Assembly: GCF_900105075.1 (NCBI RefSeq)
Contig: NZ_FNSK01000005.1
Coordinates: 124,001 to 188,000, forward strand
Direction: 5' to 3'
DNA: 64,000 nt
Source: Rhodobacter sp. 24-YEA-8
GTDB taxonomy: Bacteria; Pseudomonadota; Alphaproteobacteria; Rhodobacterales; Rhodobacteraceae
Both the position numbers and the translations under genes were made by a program. The notes under the pieces were generated by a model. The model had not been told where the DNA came from. It was given only the letters and a program-made list of their open reading frames with translations, and did not search any database. Positions 43,517 through 52,224 of this stretch are shown piece after piece; positions within the stretch are counted from its first letter, which is position 1, and each line of letters starts with the position of its first letter.

Positions 43517-44932
43517 ATGGAGCAGCTGCCTGTCGATAGTCTGATCCGCAACGGCTTTGTCATCACCATGGATACCGGGCGGCGCTGCCTGCCCAACGGG
43601 GCGATCGCGATCAGTGGCGGGCGTATCGTTGATGTCGGCCCAGAGGCGGAGCTCCTTGCCCGCTACCGCGCGGATCAGGTGATCGACGCCAAGGGCGGCA
43701 CGGTTCATCCCGGCTTCATCGACACCCATGTGCATTTCATGAACACGGCCCGGGGCGCGCTGCCGGATACGCTGGAAACCGGCACGATGATGAATGTGCT
43801 GCGCCGGTGGTGGGATCTCTCTGATCTTGCCGATGAGCGCGCGGCGACCATGCTCAACTGCCTCGAAATGCTCTCGAATGGCACGACCTGCTTTCTTGAG
43901 GCCGGAACCCTGAAATATGCCGATGCCGCCGCCGAAGCTGCCGCTGAGCTTGGCATCAGGGGCTTTATCGGGGATCCGTTCCTGTGGGATCTGCCGATCA
44001 GCGATGGCGTATACGACATGTCGCGGGCCGCGCGCGATCTTGACCGCAGCCTTGGTCTGCTGGGTGGCCAGCTGAAGCGCAATACGGCTGAGAAGGAGCC
44101 GCTGATCCGCGGCTGTGTCGTGGTTTTCGGGCTGGGTTCGGCCTCGGACGAGCTGCTTCTGGCCGCAAAGTCGGTGGCGGATGCAAATGGCGCGATCCTG
44201 ACCATGCATCAGTCCTTTGACCACCATGATGCCGGGGCCGATGCCGCGCGTCTGGGGAAACGGGCGATCTGCCATTATGCCGATCACGGTTTGCTGGGCG
44301 AGAACATGACGTTCAGCCATATGAATGACCTCGATCCCGATGAGGCGAAGCTGGCGGCAGAAGCCGGGGTGACGGCGGTCTGGTGCCCGGTGACCTCGAT
44401 GAACCTCGGGGCGCAGGCGGCAAAACATGCGAGGCATCTCGAGCTGCGGCGCCACGGCGCCAATGTCTCGCTGGCCAGCGACGGTGTTGCCTCCGGCTGC
44501 CGCTATGATGTGGGGTTTCAGGGGCTTGTGGCGCTTCTGGGCACCCGCGCCAAGGGCGATGGCCAGCAGATGACCGCGATGGATGTGCTGGAACTGGCCA
44601 CCATCGGCGGCGCGAAAGCGGTGGGAATGGCAGCCGATCTCGGCTCGCTGGAGCCGGGAAAATACGCCGATATCGTCATCCGCAGCACCGATCTGCCCGA
44701 GGCCCATCCCTGGTCTGACCCGGTGCAGTCACTGGTCTATAATTGCGGTTCGAAATCGGTCGACAGGGTGATCGTCAACGGCGTCCTCGTCTGGGCGGAC
44801 GGTCATCCGCAGCTGGTTGATGCCGCGAAAGCCTATGACGAGGCGCGGCGCTCGCATCTGCGGATGCTGGAACGCCTCGATATGAAACCGCGATGGCAGC
44901 CGGACCGGCCGCAGAGCAACGGCCTCACCTGA
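43517..44932 (+). CDS. Amidohydrolase-superfamily deaminase/hydrolase (TRZ/ATZ type)
   Basis: A 471-residue protein from ATG 43517 (MEQLPVDSLIRNGFVITMD), which has CGGAG upstream; an ATG at 43448 would add 23 poorly conserved residues. Metal-site residues are visible: His-Val-His in FIDTHVHFMNT, His in ILTMHQSFDH, His in MTFSHMNDLD and Asp in SLASDGVASG. The Glu usually found in the HxxE motif after the third ligand appears to be replaced (HQSF), so the reaction may differ from typical deamination of purines or pterins. It heads an operon with a GST, an M19-like protein and a polyamine-type importer. Substrate unknown. Confidence 0.87.
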   Translation: MEQLPVDSLIRNGFVITMDTGRRCLPNGAIAISGGRIVDVGPEAELLARYRADQVIDAKGGTVHPGFIDTHVHFMNTARGALPDTLETGTMMNVLRRWWDLSDLADERAATMLNCLEMLSNGTTCFLEAGTLKYADAAAEAAAELGIRGFIGDPFLWDLPISDGVYDMSRAARDLDRSLGLLGGQLKRNTAEKEPLIRGCVVVFGLGSASDELLLAAKSVADANGAILTMHQSFDHHDAGADAARLGKRAICHYADHGLLGENMTFSHMNDLDPDEAKLAAEAGVTAVWCPVTSMNLGAQAAKHARHLELRRHGANVSLASDGVASGCRYDVGFQGLVALLGTRAKGDGQQMTAMDVLELATIGGAKAVGMAADLGSLEPGKYADIVIRSTDLPEAHPWSDPVQSLVYNCGSKSVDRVIVNGVLVWADGHPQLVDAAKAYDEARRSHLRMLERLDMKPRWQPDRPQSNGLT

Positions 44933-44944
44933 GGAAACTCCAGA

Positions 44945-45577
44945 ATGTACAAACTCTATTACGCGCCGGGACTTGCGAGTCTCGCGCCCCATTTTGTGCT
45001 GAACGAAATCGGCGCGCCTTATGAGCTGATCCTCGTCGACCGCAAGAAGGGCGAGCATCAAAGCGCGGATTATCTGGCGCTGAACCCGAACGGAAGAATT
45101 CCGACGCTGGTCGATGGCGATCTGACGCTGTTCGAGGCGGCGGCGATCTGCCTGCATCTGGCGGACCGTCATCCCGATTCCGGATTGATTGCTGCGCCCG
45201 GCAGCCGCGAACGCGCCCTGACCTATCAGTGGCTGACCTTTCTGACCAACACGGTCCAGGTGGATTTCTGGCAGTATTACCGCCCCGAATTCTACGTGTC
45301 GCCCGAAGACGAGCCTGCCTATCGGGCGCGGATGGAGGAGCATCTTCTGCGCCATCTGGCCGTGCTGGATACGGCCTTGCAGGGGCGGCGCGCGCTTGCC
45401 GGTGAACAGCCTTCCATTGCCGATTTCTACCTGCTGCTCCTCGGGCGCTGGTGCCGCCTGCTGTCAAAGCCGACCCGCAGCTTCCCCGATCTCGCCCGCC
45501 ATCTCGACAGCCTGGTCGAACGGCCGGCGGTACAGCGCAGTTTCCAGGCGGAATCCATCACCGCCCCTTTCTTCTGA
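44945..45577 (+). CDS. Glutathione S-transferase family protein
   Basis: A 210-residue GST. The thioredoxin-fold domain starts MYKLYYAPGLASLAPHFVLNE; NGRIPTLVDGDLTLFEAAAI contains the cis-Pro and the Glu-Ala gamma-glutamyl contact, and the C-terminal helical domain includes RRALAGEQPSIADFYLLLL with the N-capping Asp. It lies 12 bases after the amidohydrolase. In catabolic operons such GSTs remove halide, break ether bonds or isomerise; the specific role here is not visible. Confidence 0.9.
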   Translation: MYKLYYAPGLASLAPHFVLNEIGAPYELILVDRKKGEHQSADYLALNPNGRIPTLVDGDLTLFEAAAICLHLADRHPDSGLIAAPGSRERALTYQWLTFLTNTVQVDFWQYYRPEFYVSPEDEPAYRARMEEHLLRHLAVLDTALQGRRALAGEQPSIADFYLLLLGRWCRLLSKPTRSFPDLARHLDSLVERPAVQRSFQAESITAPFF

Positions 45578-45626
45578 CATCTCCACTCCCTGACCCGACC
45601 CCCGATCACTGACCGACGAGGCAACC

Positions 45627-46631
45627 ATGTCCGAACTCACCCCTCCGAAACGCCGCATCCTGATCGACGGATTGCAGGCCGATGAATGCGATGTCGAGGT
45701 TTTCCAGGAATGGAACCGGGGCGGATTGTCCTGTGTTCACACCACCTGCATGAACTACACCTTCGACAACACACGTGACGCGCTGTCCGCCCTTTCGCGC
45801 TGGCGGCGTGCCTTCCGGCACCATCCCGATTTGATCGAGCAGGCCCGGACCGCCGATGACATCACCCGGATCGCCGAAAGCGGCCGCACCGCCGTCATCC
45901 TCGGATTTCAGAACACCCTGCCGCTGGAAGATGACCTGGCGCTGGTCGAGATCTTCTATGATCTGGGCATCCGTTGCCTGCAGATGAGCTATAATCACCA
46001 GGGTCTTGCGGGTTCGGGCTGCCTGGAGCCAAATGACAGCGGGCTGTCGCTTTACGGCAAGAAGATCATTTCCGAGATGAACCGCCTCGGCATGATCGTC
46101 GATGTGTCGCATTGCGGGTTGCGCACCACGCTGGACAGTATCGAGCATTCGAGCCAGCCGATCGCCGTCACCCATTCCAACCCGTCCAGCTTCGGCACGA
46201 AATACGGCCATAAATTCGAGCTGACCCACCGGCTGAAATCCGATGATGTGCTGAAGAAGGTTGCCGAAACCGGCGGCATGTTCGGGATGGTGCTGTTCCC
46301 CGCGATGCTTCCCGGCGGGATCGACTGCAAGCTGGAGACCTTCGTCGATATGGTGGAACACGCTGCCTCTGTGGTGGGCCACAAATCGCTGGGGCTTGGC
46401 ACTGATTTCGTCTGGCGTCGTCCGCTGTCTTATATCCGCCAGGTCCGCACCGGTCGCTCGACCTATGACTGGGCGCCGGTGGTGCCGCCGGTCTGGCCGG
46501 AATGGATGCGCACGCCCGCCGACCTGCCGCGCCTCGCCGATGAACTTGCGCGCCGCAAATGGACCGAGGAGCAGATCGACGATTTCCTCGGCCAGAACTG
46601 GCTGGATTACTATCGCCGGATCCTCGGCTGA
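45627..46631 (+). CDS. M19 (renal dipeptidase) family protein with altered metal site
   Basis: A 334-residue M19-like TIM barrel. The second-half ligands are kept: VDVSHCGLRTT and IAVTHSNPSS supply two His, and GLGTDFVW the distal Asp. The N-terminal His-x-Asp pair usually seen as DGHND reads DGLQAD here, and the bridging-Glu block usually VEGGH reads FQNTL. So the canonical beta-metal site looks incomplete, and the protein may be a mono-metal enzyme or have another activity. No signal peptide is present. It sits between the GST and the importer in the same operon. Confidence 0.87.
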   Translation: MSELTPPKRRILIDGLQADECDVEVFQEWNRGGLSCVHTTCMNYTFDNTRDALSALSRWRRAFRHHPDLIEQARTADDITRIAESGRTAVILGFQNTLPLEDDLALVEIFYDLGIRCLQMSYNHQGLAGSGCLEPNDSGLSLYGKKIISEMNRLGMIVDVSHCGLRTTLDSIEHSSQPIAVTHSNPSSFGTKYGHKFELTHRLKSDDVLKKVAETGGMFGMVLFPAMLPGGIDCKLETFVDMVEHAASVVGHKSLGLGTDFVWRRPLSYIRQVRTGRSTYDWAPVVPPVWPEWMRTPADLPRLADELARRKWTEEQIDDFLGQNWLDYYRRILG

Positions 46632-46664
46632 TTTCCCCTCATACCGAAAACAGGACAGAAACCC

Positions 46665-47696
46665 ATGTTAAACCGACGTTCTCTCCTCGCCGCTCTCGGC
46701 TCGGGCACCGCGCTGGCCCTGATCGGCGCACGCAGTGCCCTGGCCGATGGGAAAGTGGTCAATTTCATCAGCTGGGGCGGCACCACCCAGGCCGCCCAGG
46801 AAGAGGCATGGATCGGCCCCTTCACCGAGGCGACCGGGATCAAAGTCGCCCCGGGTGGCCCCTCGGATTACGGCAAGCTGCAGGCGATGGTCGAGGCCGG
46901 CAACGTCACCTGGGACGTGGTCGATGTCGAGCATGACTTCGGCGTCTATGCCGGCAATGCGGGCCTGCTGGAGAAGCTGGATTTCTCGATCATTGACCGC
47001 GATTCCCATGATCCGCGCTTCGTGACCGATTACACCATTGGCAGCTATGTCTCGACCCATGTGCTCGGCTTTGTCAAAGGCAGCTTTGACGCCGATCCCG
47101 CAGGCTGGGCGGATCTTTTCGATCTCGAGAAATTCCCGGGCAAACGCGCCTATTACAAATGGGTCGGACCGGGCCTTCTGGAGGTGCCGCTGCTGGCAGA
47201 TGGCGTGAAGCCCGAGGATCTCTATCCCCTCGATCTGGACCGCGCATTCAAAAAACTTGACCAGATCAAATCGCAGATCGTCTGGTACAGCAGCGGCGCG
47301 GAATCGCAGCAGCTGGTCGCCTCGGGCGAGACCAGGATCGGGATGCTCTGGAGCGGGCGCCTCTGGTCGCTGATCCAGGACGGGCTGGATATCGGCATTT
47401 CCTGGGATCAGAATCTGGTCGCGGCCGATGTGCTGGTCGTGCCCAAAGGCACGCCGAACAAAGAGGCGGCGATGCGTTTCCTTGCCTATGCGGGCAGCGC
47501 AGAAGGCCAGGCCCGTATGGCCAATCTCTCGGCCTATGGCCCGACCAATCCCGGCGCGATCCCTGAGCTGGCGGCAGAGATCCTGCCCTATCAGCCCAGC
47601 GAACATGCAGCACAGAATGTGCCGCTGGACATCGCCTGGTGGGCCGCAAATCGCGACGCAATCAGCGCGCGCTGGTATGAGTGGCAGGCGGGCTGA
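46665..47696 (+). CDS. ABC importer substrate-binding protein, PotD type
   Basis: A 343-residue binding protein. MLNRRSLLAALGSGTALALI carries a twin-arginine and hydrophobic stretch, cleaved after ALA near residue 27, so Tat export is possible. The mature chain starts DGKVVNFISWGGTTQAAQEEAW and has VTWDVVDVEHDFGVYAG and LYPLDLDRAFKKLDQIK, strongly reminiscent of the binding protein at 621-1682 (WDVIDAPAGF, LYPLDVERAFAKLDQLK). The two are paralogues. It is first of four importer genes following the M19-like gene. The ligand is probably a small nitrogenous compound. Confidence 0.91.
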   Translation: MLNRRSLLAALGSGTALALIGARSALADGKVVNFISWGGTTQAAQEEAWIGPFTEATGIKVAPGGPSDYGKLQAMVEAGNVTWDVVDVEHDFGVYAGNAGLLEKLDFSIIDRDSHDPRFVTDYTIGSYVSTHVLGFVKGSFDADPAGWADLFDLEKFPGKRAYYKWVGPGLLEVPLLADGVKPEDLYPLDLDRAFKKLDQIKSQIVWYSSGAESQQLVASGETRIGMLWSGRLWSLIQDGLDIGISWDQNLVAADVLVVPKGTPNKEAAMRFLAYAGSAEGQARMANLSAYGPTNPGAIPELAAEILPYQPSEHAAQNVPLDIAWWAANRDAISARWYEWQAG

Positions 47697-47718
47697 TCCG
47701 TCATGAGGGGAAAAACAG

Positions 47719-48630
47719 ATGCAGACAGGCCCTGACAAGACCCGCTCCGTGCTGCTGACAGGCCCTGCCCCACGGAGCCGGAGCGCGGGGCTGCGCACTA
47801 GGCTTGAGGGAGCGACCGCGACCCTTGCGGGTCCGGCGCTGCTGCTGGTTCTGTTTTTCTTCATCCTGCCGGTCGCGCTGCTGCTGGCCAGAAGCATTCT
47901 CGAGCCCGAAGCCGGGCTCGGGAATTATGCCGAATTGCTGCAATCCGGGGCCTATCGCACGGTCTTGCTCAACACATTCTCCATCGCATCGGTGGTGACC
48001 GTGGTGACGGTGCTGATCGGCTTTCCCGTCGCCTGGCTGATCGCGGTGTCAAACCGGTTCTGGGGTATGGCGCTGCTGGGACTGATCTTCATTTCAATGT
48101 GGACCAGCCTGCTGACGCGCAGCTTTGCCTGGCTGATCCTGTTGCAGTCCAATGGGGTGATCAACCGGATGCTGAAAGGGCTTGGCCTCATTTCGGAGCC
48201 GCTGAGCCTTGTCAACAATATGACCGGGGTCGTGATCGGGATGACCTATATCCTGCTGCCTTTCGTGATCTTTCCCCTGCTCAGCACGATGCGGGCGATC
48301 GAGCCGGGCCTGTTGCGGGCCGCCGCGCTTTGCGGCGCAAACCGATGGCAGTGCTTCTTGCATGTCTTCCTGCCGGCCTGCGCGCCGGGGATCGCGGCAG
48401 GCGCCCTGATGGTCTTTGTCATGTCGCTGGGCTATTTCATCACGCCCGTCATGCTGGGTGGCAGTTCAACCATGATGCTGGCCGAGCTGATCGTGCATCT
48501 GGTGCAATCCCTGCTACGTTGGGGTCTGGGTGCGGCGGCGGCCTTTATCCTCTTTGCCATCACGCTTGCGGCCTATGCCCTGCAGCTGCGGCTGTTCGAC
48601 CCGCTGCGTTCCGCAAAGGGAGGCAGCTGA
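47719..48630 (+). CDS. ABC importer permease, PotB type
   Basis: A 303-residue permease with about six helices after a charged N-terminus. The EAA-loop region is LRAAALCGANRWQCFLHVFLP, followed by MSLGYFITPVMLGGSSTMM, characteristic of PotB/PotH proteins. The ribosome-binding site GAGGGGAAA lies upstream. Its stop shares one base with the next permease start. Confidence 0.92.
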   Translation: MQTGPDKTRSVLLTGPAPRSRSAGLRTRLEGATATLAGPALLLVLFFFILPVALLLARSILEPEAGLGNYAELLQSGAYRTVLLNTFSIASVVTVVTVLIGFPVAWLIAVSNRFWGMALLGLIFISMWTSLLTRSFAWLILLQSNGVINRMLKGLGLISEPLSLVNNMTGVVIGMTYILLPFVIFPLLSTMRAIEPGLLRAAALCGANRWQCFLHVFLPACAPGIAAGALMVFVMSLGYFITPVMLGGSSTMMLAELIVHLVQSLLRWGLGAAAAFILFAITLAAYALQLRLFDPLRSAKGGS

Positions 48631-49427
48631 TGTTACTGGATTTCCGTCATCTCGGTGCCATCCGCTGGGTGCTGATCGGGATCGGCCTGCTGGTGGCCGC
48701 ATTTCTGCTGCTGCCGGTCGTTTTCATCGTGCTTTTGTCCTTCGGATCGTCCCGCTGGCTGATCTTCCCGCCGCCGGGATGGACGCTGAAATGGTATGAG
48801 GCGTTTTTCGCCGATCCCGGCTGGTTTGCGGCCCTCGGTGCCAGCCTGCGGGTGGGCCTTGCGGCGGCGGTGATTGCGGTGGTCTTCGGGCTGGGCGCAG
48901 CCCTTGCAATGAGCCGCGGCAGGCTGCGCGGGGCCTGGTGGCTGCATATGCTGCTTTTGATGCCGATGGTGCTGCCGGTGGTCGTTCTGGCCGTCGGGAT
49001 CTATTCCCTCGCGCTGCGGGTCGGGCTGAATGACACATTCATCGGCTTTGTGCTGTCCCATGCCATCGTGGCTCTGCCCTTCACGGTGATCATCCTTGTG
49101 AACGGGCTGAACAGCTTTGACCCCGCGCTTGAGGATGCCGCCGTCCTGTGCGGCGCCAGCCGCTGGCGGGCGCGGCTGCATGTGACCTTTCCTGCCATTC
49201 GTCTCAGCATCATCACAGCGGTGATCTTCGCCTTCCTGATTTCCTGGGACGAGATCGTCATCTCGATCTTCATGGCGGGGCCCAACCTGCAAACCCTGCC
49301 GGTCAAGCTCTGGACCACCCTGCGCCAGGATCTGACTCCGGTGATCGCGGTGGCCTCTACGATGGTGCTGGCCTTTTCACTGATCCTGCTGCTGATCGCG
49401 GCAATCCTTACGCGGAGGGGCAGATGA
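48630..49427 (+). CDS. ABC importer permease, PotC type
   Basis: A 265-residue permease from ATG 48630 (MLLDFRHLGAIRWVLIGIG). The EAA loop LEDAAVLCGASRWRARLHVTFP and the segment LISWDEIVISIFMAGPNLQTLPVK are typical of PotC/PotI. It has about six helices. Its start uses the TGATG junction with the upstream permease, and its stop overlaps the ATPase start by four bases. Confidence 0.92.
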   Translation: MLLDFRHLGAIRWVLIGIGLLVAAFLLLPVVFIVLLSFGSSRWLIFPPPGWTLKWYEAFFADPGWFAALGASLRVGLAAAVIAVVFGLGAALAMSRGRLRGAWWLHMLLLMPMVLPVVVLAVGIYSLALRVGLNDTFIGFVLSHAIVALPFTVIILVNGLNSFDPALEDAAVLCGASRWRARLHVTFPAIRLSIITAVIFAFLISWDEIVISIFMAGPNLQTLPVKLWTTLRQDLTPVIAVASTMVLAFSLILLLIAAILTRRGR

Positions 49428-50470
49428 CAGCCTGGCTTTCAATCGACGCGCTCAGCAAATCTTTTGGCCAAAGCATCGCCGTGCGCGATGTCAGCCTGGA
49501 GATCGGACGCGGCGAATTCGTCACCTTTCTGGGCCCGTCCGGTTCGGGCAAATCGACGCTGCTCTATATGATCGCAGGGCTTGAAACACCCAGCACCGGG
49601 GATATCCGGCTTGCCGGTGACTCGCTGCTGCCGGTGGCGCCGAACCTGCGCAATATCGGCATGGTCTTTCAGAGATACACCCTGATCCCGCATCTGACCG
49701 TGGCCGAAAACATCGCCTTCCCGATGAAGATGCGCAAATGGGACCGGCAGCGGCAAAAGCGGCGGCTCCAGGAGATGCTGGCGCTTGTGCGGCTTGAGGA
49801 GTTTGCGGGCCGCAGGCCGGATTCCCTCTCGGGCGGGCAGCAGCAAAGGGTCGCCCTTGCGCGCGCGCTGGCCTACGAGCCGGAGATGCTCCTGATGGAC
49901 GAACCGCTGGCCGCGCTGGATCAGAGCCTGAAACTGGATCTGCAGCGCGAGATCAGACGGATCCATGACAGCACCGGCGCGACGATCCTTTACGTCACCC
50001 ATGATCAGGAAGAGGCGATGCGGCTTTCTGATCGCATCGCGGTCTTTCACAATGGCACGGTCGAACAGTTCGCGACGCCAGGAGAGGTCTACCAGAAGCC
50101 AGGCACCGCCTTTGTCGCGGGTTTTGTCGGGCATTCGAACCTTCTGCCGGCAGAGATGTTCGCCGAAGGCCGCCCCGTCGACGCCTTTGCGGGTGCGGAT
50201 TCCGCAGGAACGCCGGGTCTGCAGCCCGGCAAAGGCGCGGCCCTGTTCCGGCCCGAGGATTTCACCGTTCTCCGCCGCGAGCCCGGATCAGCTGCCCTGT
50301 CCGGCACCATTGCCGACATCGCGTTCCTGGGGCCGGTCGTCGAATTTCTGGTCCGCCTCGCATCCGGAGCCCAGATTCTGGTGAGGCAGGCGCCCGACCT
50401 GTCCCCGGATCTGCGTCCGGGAGAACAGGTGTCCCTCTGCATCCTGCGGCAACCCTGGATTCTGCCCTGA
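49424..50470 (+). CDS. ABC importer ATP-binding protein, PotA type
   Basis: A 348-residue ATPase with Walker A GPSGSGKST, VFQRYTLIPHL, LSGGQQQR, MLLMDEPLAALDQ and YVTHDQEEAM, plus a C-terminal TOBE domain. The ATG at 49424 overlaps the permease stop and has GGAGGGG upstream. It completes the second polyamine-type importer. Compared with the homologue at 1710-2861 it lacks the N-terminal extension. Confidence 0.92.
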   Translation: MTAWLSIDALSKSFGQSIAVRDVSLEIGRGEFVTFLGPSGSGKSTLLYMIAGLETPSTGDIRLAGDSLLPVAPNLRNIGMVFQRYTLIPHLTVAENIAFPMKMRKWDRQRQKRRLQEMLALVRLEEFAGRRPDSLSGGQQQRVALARALAYEPEMLLMDEPLAALDQSLKLDLQREIRRIHDSTGATILYVTHDQEEAMRLSDRIAVFHNGTVEQFATPGEVYQKPGTAFVAGFVGHSNLLPAEMFAEGRPVDAFAGADSAGTPGLQPGKGAALFRPEDFTVLRREPGSAALSGTIADIAFLGPVVEFLVRLASGAQILVRQAPDLSPDLRPGEQVSLCILRQPWILP

Positions 50471-50483
50471 GCTGTCAGGGCCA

Positions 50484-50499
50484 CTGCCGGAACCGGCAG
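50484..50499 (+). terminator. Short GC hairpin after the importer operon
   Basis: CTGCCGG and CCGGCAG are directly inverted around AA, 14 bases after the ATPase stop. The stem is perfect but the loop is tiny and there is no U-tract, so it may only be a weak terminator. Confidence 0.35.
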
Positions 50500-50536
50500 G
50501 GCCAGATGACGCATCACAAGAGTATGGAGGCCCGAT

Positions 50537-51100
50537 TTGAACGTCCTGGTCGTTTTCGATCACCCGCGCCGGAATTCGTTCTGCGGCGCAGTTCTGGACC
50601 GCTTTGTCGACGGACTGCAGGAGGCAGGGCACAAGGCCGAAATCGCCGATCTGCGCGCGGAAGGCTTTGATCCGCGCCTGGGCGTGGAAGATGAGCCTGA
50701 TCGTGATGCGCCCGGCAAAATCTACAGCCCCGCCGTTCTGGCCGAACAGGCGCGCGTCACGAGAAACGACGCGCTCGCCTTTGTGTTTCCGGTCTGGTGG
50801 TGGTCGCTGCCAGCCACAAGCAAGGGCTGGATCGACCGGGTCTGGAACCGTGACTGGGCCTATGGCGCGCGCAAACTGACGCATAACAAGGCCCTGCTGA
50901 TCGGCCTCGCCTCAGCCGATGCCGGGCAATATGCGAAGCGCAGCTATGACAGCGCGATGCAGACACAGCTGGTGCAGGGCGTCCTCAATTATTGCGGCAT
51001 AGAGGAAGCCTCTCTGGAGCTTCTGCATGGCAGTACAGGGTCAGAAAGCGGCCGCTCCGGCCTGCTGGACCGGGCAGCGATGCTCGGCCGGACATTCTGA
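50537..51100 (+). CDS. NAD(P)H:quinone oxidoreductase/KefF-like flavodoxin-fold protein
   Basis: A 187-residue flavoprotein of the NQO1/MdaB/KefF family. The start appears to be a TTG at 50537, six bases after a strong GGAGG; no suitably placed ATG exists. VFDHPRRNSFCGAVLD is the FMN phosphate loop, and FPVWWWSLPATSKGWIDRVW is the conserved flavin/active-site block. Such enzymes reduce quinones or nitro compounds by two electrons. It lies downstream of the importer operon, possibly as an independent unit. Confidence 0.88.
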   Translation: MNVLVVFDHPRRNSFCGAVLDRFVDGLQEAGHKAEIADLRAEGFDPRLGVEDEPDRDAPGKIYSPAVLAEQARVTRNDALAFVFPVWWWSLPATSKGWIDRVWNRDWAYGARKLTHNKALLIGLASADAGQYAKRSYDSAMQTQLVQGVLNYCGIEEASLELLHGSTGSESGRSGLLDRAAMLGRTF

Positions 51101-51163
51101 AGCCTATACCGACAAGGGCCCGGCGCGTGTGGCAGATGCGTGGCGCGGGCCGCCTGCACGCTG

Positions 51164-52063
51164 TTAAATGCGCTGACCGCTGGCGAACTGCTGCGCCGCC
51201 CAGTCGATGAGCACTCGCACCCTCGGCGACAGCTGTCGGTTGCTGGGATAAAGAAGCGAAACCGGCATGGGCGGCGGCAAGTTGGCGGGCAGCACCTCGA
51301 CCAGCTCGCCCGCATCCATTGCGGCCTGCGCATGGTAACGCGGCACCTGGATCAGTCCGAGGCCCAGCCTCGCGGCGTCGACATAGCTTTCGGCGGCATT
51401 GACGGTAAGCGTTGTCGGCAGGATCACCTCGCGCACCTTGCCGCCAACCGAGAATTCCAGCGGCAGCACCCTTCCGGTGGCCGTCGAATGAAATCCGACC
51501 ATGCGATGGCCGGTGCCAAGCGCGTCGAGATCAGCGGGATTGCCGGACCTGGCAAGATAATCCGGTGAGGCAAGGGTAACCTCTGCCAGGCTGGCAAGTC
51601 GGCGCACGATCATTTCGCTGTCCTGCGGCTGACCGACACGCAGCACACAATCGATCCCCTCGCGCACAAGATCTGCCAGCCGGTCGCCCTCGCTCATGTA
51701 AAGCGCGATCCCGGGATAGCGCTCCAGAAACTGCGGCAGGGCGGGCAGAATGAAATGGCGCGCCAATGTGCCATGCACATCCACACGCAGCGGCCCCGCT
51801 GGCGTGGCGCCGGCAAAAGCCCCTTCGGCATTCTCGACATCGGCAAGGATAGTGATGCAGCGCCGGTAATATGCCTCCCCGTCGAGGGTCGGCCGCACGC
51901 TGCGCGTCGTGCGCTGAAGCAGCCGCGTGCCGAGCCGGTCTTCCATATGCCGGATCACCTGGGTCGCGGTAGAGCGTGGAATGTCGAGATCAAAGGCCGC
52001 CTGGGTGAAGCTCCGTCTTTCGACGACCCGCGTGAAGAGCCGCATCGCATCCAGTCGGTCCAT
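51164..52063 (-). CDS. LysR-family transcriptional regulator
   Basis: A 299-residue regulator starting MDRLDAMRLFTRVVERRSFT from ATG 52063; an upstream ATG at 52147 would add 28 unrelated residues. The winged HTH (AAFDLDIPRSTATQVIRHME, LGTRLLQRTTRSVRPTLDG) is of the AaeR/DsdC-like subgroup that usually controls the divergent neighbour. The effector domain includes LRVDVHGTLARHFILPALPQF. It is divergent from an SDR gene, the classic regulator/target arrangement, with the shared promoter at 52064-52224. Confidence 0.92.
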   Translation of the reverse strand: MDRLDAMRLFTRVVERRSFTQAAFDLDIPRSTATQVIRHMEDRLGTRLLQRTTRSVRPTLDGEAYYRRCITILADVENAEGAFAGATPAGPLRVDVHGTLARHFILPALPQFLERYPGIALYMSEGDRLADLVREGIDCVLRVGQPQDSEMIVRRLASLAEVTLASPDYLARSGNPADLDALGTGHRMVGFHSTATGRVLPLEFSVGGKVREVILPTTLTVNAAESYVDAARLGLGLIQVPRYHAQAAMDAGELVEVLPANLPPPMPVSLLYPSNRQLSPRVRVLIDWAAQQFASGQRI

Positions 52064-52224
52064 GGTCTCTGCTCTGTTTCTCAGGCCGGGAGCTGCGAAA
52101 CCCGGCCCGCTTTTGTTCGTATCAATGGAATAGTGATGCCAGAACATAAGTAATTATCCGCATCATGGAAAGGCGCATATTCCCTGCAATCCGGCGCATC
52201 GGCGCTGAACACAGGAGAAATGAT

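Noticed and set aside
52146..52157. ATAA-GTAA-TTAT dyad between the LysR and SDR genes as an operator
   Set aside because: It is short and AT-rich and does not recur. It could equally be part of a promoter, so I do not list it as a feature.
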